8,394 bases of DNA from contig JBGSST010000264.1 of the NCBI GenBank assembly GCA_041736915.1, forward strand, positions 1 through 8,394, written 5' to 3'. A program made the translations under genes and the position numbers. Positions 6,292 to 8,394 of this stretch are shown here, in pieces. The stretch's first letter is position 1, and the number at the start of each line of letters is the position of its first letter. Under the pieces are notes generated by a model. It ran no database searches. It was given only the letters and a program-made list of their open reading frames with translations, and was not told where the DNA came from. The DNA comes from JBGSST01 sp041736915. Lineage in GTDB: Bacteria; Bdellovibrionota; FAC87; UBA2466.

Positions 6292-8394
6292 TTAGGCCGC
6301 CTGGTTCTCTCCTCCGTCGCCATCACCACTATTGTCTTCGGATACTTCTAAGCTCTGATCGTCCCCGCCCGAGTCCGCCTGTACCTGCGTAGCCGTATTC
6401 TCTTCTTGCGAAGCTCCACCATCTCCAGATCCTGTATCGGCGCTTTCGGCGTTATTCTTTTGGCGAGCGGCGTCATCCGCCTTGACCGTAACCAGCGAGC
6501 CATCGGCCTTCATGGCCTTGATTTTCTCGAGGACGATATCTCGCGCCTTTTTCAGCGGGGCGGCGGCCGCCTGCTGGCCGCGGGCTTCCAAACTTTCGAG
6601 CTCTTCGGTGATCATGTCCCTTCGGCGATCCGGGATGGCGGCCATGATTAGCTCGCGGTCGTTCTCTCGGGAGCCAAAGGCCAGGGCCGCGATGTCCTTG
6701 TTCGATAGGGCGTCGATAATTTGCTGCCGTAGCTCGGTGGTGAGGACGTAGAACGTGTTGAACGTGATTACGTTCACGCGTAGGTACTCTTCCACGCGAG
6801 GATCGTTGGACAGCTCGCGCACCAGCGCTTCGCTGACTTCGGACTCGGTCGATTCGACGATATCTTGGTAAACTTTGAGGAACGGCCGCTGCGCGTCGCC
6901 TTTCATCTTCTCGATGATGGAATCGAGCGCTACGACGATGTTGTCATCGAAGGTCTCGTTGGCCGAGGCTTCGGGTAACTTCGGCAGAACGGGCAGGGCG
7001 GCGTTGTAGCGTTCAGGATTGAGCCGCTTCATGGCGTTAAAGATGGCCGATATTTTTTGCGGTTCGAGGTACAGGAACAAACGCGGCAGGGACTGCGCAT
7101 CCATCTCGAGGGCTACCTGCACCAGCTCTTCGTCGCTGATCTGAATGAGCTTCTGCGAGATGCGTTCGGACGGCTTGCCCCTCACGCTTTCAAAACCTTC
7201 CACGAGAAGTTTCGTTTTTAGATCTTCCGCGGCATCGAGCATCATCTCGATCTTGTTGCCCGCGTTGATGCCCTGTCGCAGGAACACCATGATCGCTTCC
7301 TGCGATCGGATGGAGAGGCGTTTGAACATCTCGGTAGCGGTGTCGGCGCCGAGCAACTCGAGGGTGACGATTGCCTTGGGCGTGGTCTCGGGGAACGAAA
7401 GTAGTTTGCTGATGTGTTTCAGAATGACGGACTGGGCCCCTTCGGTGAGGTTTTCCAGCAGCTCGTTGCGCAGCTTGAGCAGGTGAGTGTGAATGGCTTC
7501 CATCGGCAAGCTCGCCAAGCCGCCCTTGACGCCGCCGTTGCCCCCTAAGTCACCGCCCATCAGCTTCAATTCCGTCGAGCCTCCGGTGGAGCCTCCGCTT
7601 AGGCTTGCGCCGAGCGCTCCGCCCAGACGTTCCAGCGAGCCGGCCACATTGGTAATGGCCTCGCCCATGTTACGGCCCGCCGAGAGGAAGCCACGGCCGA
7701 TGCCTAGCAATCCGATCAGCAGGATAAAGCAGGCCCCGGCCACGATGGCGGGGAGGAACCAGGCCTGATTGCTAAGGCTGCCGGGATCTCCGGCGGGCTT
7801 GCTGCCGCCCTGATCGCCGCGGCCTTTTTGGCCCATCTCCTGATTGAGGCGCGTGTTCTCGGACTTCAAAATTTCCAGCTCGCGCTTCAGATCCACTTTC
7901 TCTTTGCGCCAGTCATCCGTTTCGAGCTCGATGCCGAGGCTTGAGAAGGTCACGCGGTCACCGCGGTTTTTCTGTAACTTCAAATTGCGATTCAACAGCT
8001 CTTCTATGCGGCGCTTGGCGGAGCCGAGCCGGTTGGCGAGGGCCACTTCGATGACGACGCTTTTGATGTACGGGGCTAGCTCGTCAGGAGTGAGGTTTAG
8101 CGACGCTCCGGGCGTCAGTGTTTTTGGCTCGTACGGCGCGCGCGGTATCGGGCGACCATTGTGAGCTACGTCGGCGATGATCTGAAATTCTTTTTGCGGC
8201 AAATACCGCTCGAGAATTTCACGCGCTTTTTCTTCGAACGTGCGCGAGAGCAGAGCCCCCGCATTTACGGGAGCTTCGCCACCGATTGGGCGGGCGCCGG
8301 GAGCGCCATTGGGCATGGGTCTACCTGGCTGTCCAGGGGCTTGCGGTGCGGCTCCACCGGCGGCGCGGGGAGGCGGTCGCCTATTCTCCGCATT
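6292..8394 (-). CDS. Membrane-anchored FliF/FliG-like rotor protein, 5' partial
   Basis: At least 700 residues; the frame is still open at the right edge. Positions below count from an internal Met at 8316, which is probably not the start because the Pro/Gly/Ala-rich sequence runs straight through it. Residues ~21-130 resemble the last periplasmic ring-building domain of FliF: FEEKAREILERYLP..FQIIADV, then IKSVVIEVAL, then KNRGDRVTFSSLGIE, which matches the FliF pattern RGD.VTV.N.PF. A coiled coil (~132-163), a Gly-rich spacer and a TM helix (~184-208) follow, then a Gly-rich linker (15 Gly in 231-270). Residues ~275-611 are FliG-like: an N-like helix pair (316-345), an M-like segment (395-440, FLYLEPQKISAIF) and FliG_C (~510-611, LSNKDIAALAFG...PDRRRDMITEELESL). 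The last 54 residues hold 14 acidic and no basic residues. The neighbour is motA. Likely the rotor-side partner of that stator. The FliG-like part is well supported, the FliF-like part moderately. Confidence 0.8.
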   Translation of the reverse strand, partial: NAENRRPPPRAAGGAAPQAPGQPGRPMPNGAPGARPIGGEAPVNAGALLSRTFEEKAREILERYLPQKEFQIIADVAHNGRPIPRAPYEPKTLTPGASLNLTPDELAPYIKSVVIEVALANRLGSAKRRIEELLNRNLKLQKNRGDRVTFSSLGIELETDDWRKEKVDLKRELEILKSENTRLNQEMGQKGRGDQGGSKPAGDPGSLSNQAWFLPAIVAGACFILLIGLLGIGRGFLSAGRNMGEAITNVAGSLERLGGALGASLSGGSTGGSTELKLMGGDLGGNGGVKGGLASLPMEAIHTHLLKLRNELLENLTEGAQSVILKHISKLLSFPETTPKAIVTLELLGADTATEMFKRLSIRSQEAIMVFLRQGINAGNKIEMMLDAAEDLKTKLLVEGFESVRGKPSERISQKLIQISDEELVQVALEMDAQSLPRLFLYLEPQKISAIFNAMKRLNPERYNAALPVLPKLPEASANETFDDNIVVALDSIIEKMKGDAQRPFLKVYQDIVESTESEVSEALVRELSNDPRVEEYLRVNVITFNTFYVLTTELRQQIIDALSNKDIAALAFGSRENDRELIMAAIPDRRRDMITEELESLEARGQQAAAAPLKKARDIVLEKIKAMKADGSLVTVKADDAARQKNNAESADTGSGDGGASQEENTATQVQADSGGDDQSLEVSEDNSGDGDGGENQAA
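6484..6789 (-). other. FliG_C-like torque domain within the rotor-like gene
   Basis: Residues ~510-611 follow the FliG C-terminal pattern: VITFNTFYVLTTELRQQIIDALSNKDIAALAFG, then a helix ending PDRRRDMITEELESL, then a last helix ARDIVLEKIKAMKADG and a final strand. Aligned by eye with E. coli FliG, R281 falls on R564 and D288/D289 on E571/E572, while K264 falls on F547. An insertion of several residues (~574-586) interrupts the match before the PLKK segment. In FliG these charges contact the MotA loop, so their retention supports a stator-facing role. Confidence 0.72.
7693..7767 (-). other. Transmembrane helix of the rotor-like protein
   Basis: Residues ~184-208 form the only clear membrane segment visible (AWFLPAIVAGACFILLIGLLGIG). 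Two arginines follow closely (R208, R215) while the preceding 10 residues lack positive charge, which by the positive-inside rule puts the FliG-like C-terminal part in the cytoplasm and the FliF-like part in the periplasm. This is the same order as FliF domain, TM2 and FliG in a flagellar MS-ring/switch, but on one chain. Confidence 0.85.
7927..8256 (-). other. FliF RBM3-like segment within the rotor-like gene
   Basis: Residues ~21-130 (counted from the Met at 8316) carry an alpha-helix/strand pattern like the C-terminal ring-building motif of FliF: FEEKAREILERYL + FQIIADV, a strand IKSVVIEVAL, a helix AKRRIEELLNRNL, and the closing RGDRVTFSSLGIE. The part between the first strand and IKSV is only about 35 residues; in FliF this region carries the long beta-collar insertion. 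If the homology holds, this is a trimmed ring domain without the collar. It sits just before the transmembrane helix, as in FliF, and so would be periplasmic. Motif matching by eye only. Confidence 0.55.

Noticed and set aside
8314..8316. ATG at 8316 as the true start of the rotor-like gene
   Set aside because: The frame stays open upstream to the edge with the same Pro/Gly/Ala-rich composition on both sides of the Met, and only a weak AGG precedes it.

Overview
The window reads as a chromosomal segment of a Gram-negative, motile bacterium, most likely from the deltaproteobacterial/Bdellovibrionota side of the tree. The reasons are moderately high GC, a secreted FecR-like protein with Ig-like repeats, a SpoIIE-type PP2C phosphatase beside stator genes, and tightly packed genes. 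This taxonomic guess rests on protein style only and is tentative. There is no RNA gene, insertion sequence, CRISPR array or gene-free stretch longer than about 50 bases.

Layout: a REC-LuxR response regulator on the plus strand enters from the left edge (its first ~15 residues lie outside) and ends at 551. Everything else is one minus-strand gene block read from right to left: a large rotor-like protein (open to the right edge, 8394 down to 6292), motA (6264-5440), motB (5396-4557), a membrane-bound HAMP-PP2C phosphatase (4573-2534), a secreted FecR-like/Ig-like protein (2537-1272) and an FkbM-family methyltransferase (1262-555). Gaps are 27 bp or less, or the genes overlap (17 bp for motB/phosphatase, ATGA for phosphatase/FecR-like). 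The exception is the 43-bp motA-motB gap, which holds a strong GC hairpin. The block therefore looks like one operon. It converges on the response regulator with only 3 bp between the stops.

The most interesting object is the rotor-like protein. Reading from its N-terminal side, it has a Pro/Gly/Ala-rich stretch, a segment resembling the last periplasmic ring-building domain of FliF (MS-ring), a coiled coil, one transmembrane helix, a Gly-rich cytoplasmic linker, a FliG-like helical region with a recognisable FliG_C torque domain, and a highly acidic tail. This looks like a natural FliF-FliG fusion, i.e. a membrane-anchored FliG, encoded directly upstream of its own MotAB stator pair with no other flagellar gene in sight.

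Working model (inference): MotAB forms an ion-driven, peptidoglycan-anchored stator acting on the membrane-anchored FliG-like domain. The phosphatase senses an extracytoplasmic cue and sets the phosphorylation of an unseen partner protein. The FecR-like protein acts in the envelope, and the FkbM enzyme may modify a glycan or other envelope product. Whether this is a second flagellar motor or a non-flagellar rotary/gliding machine cannot be decided from the window.
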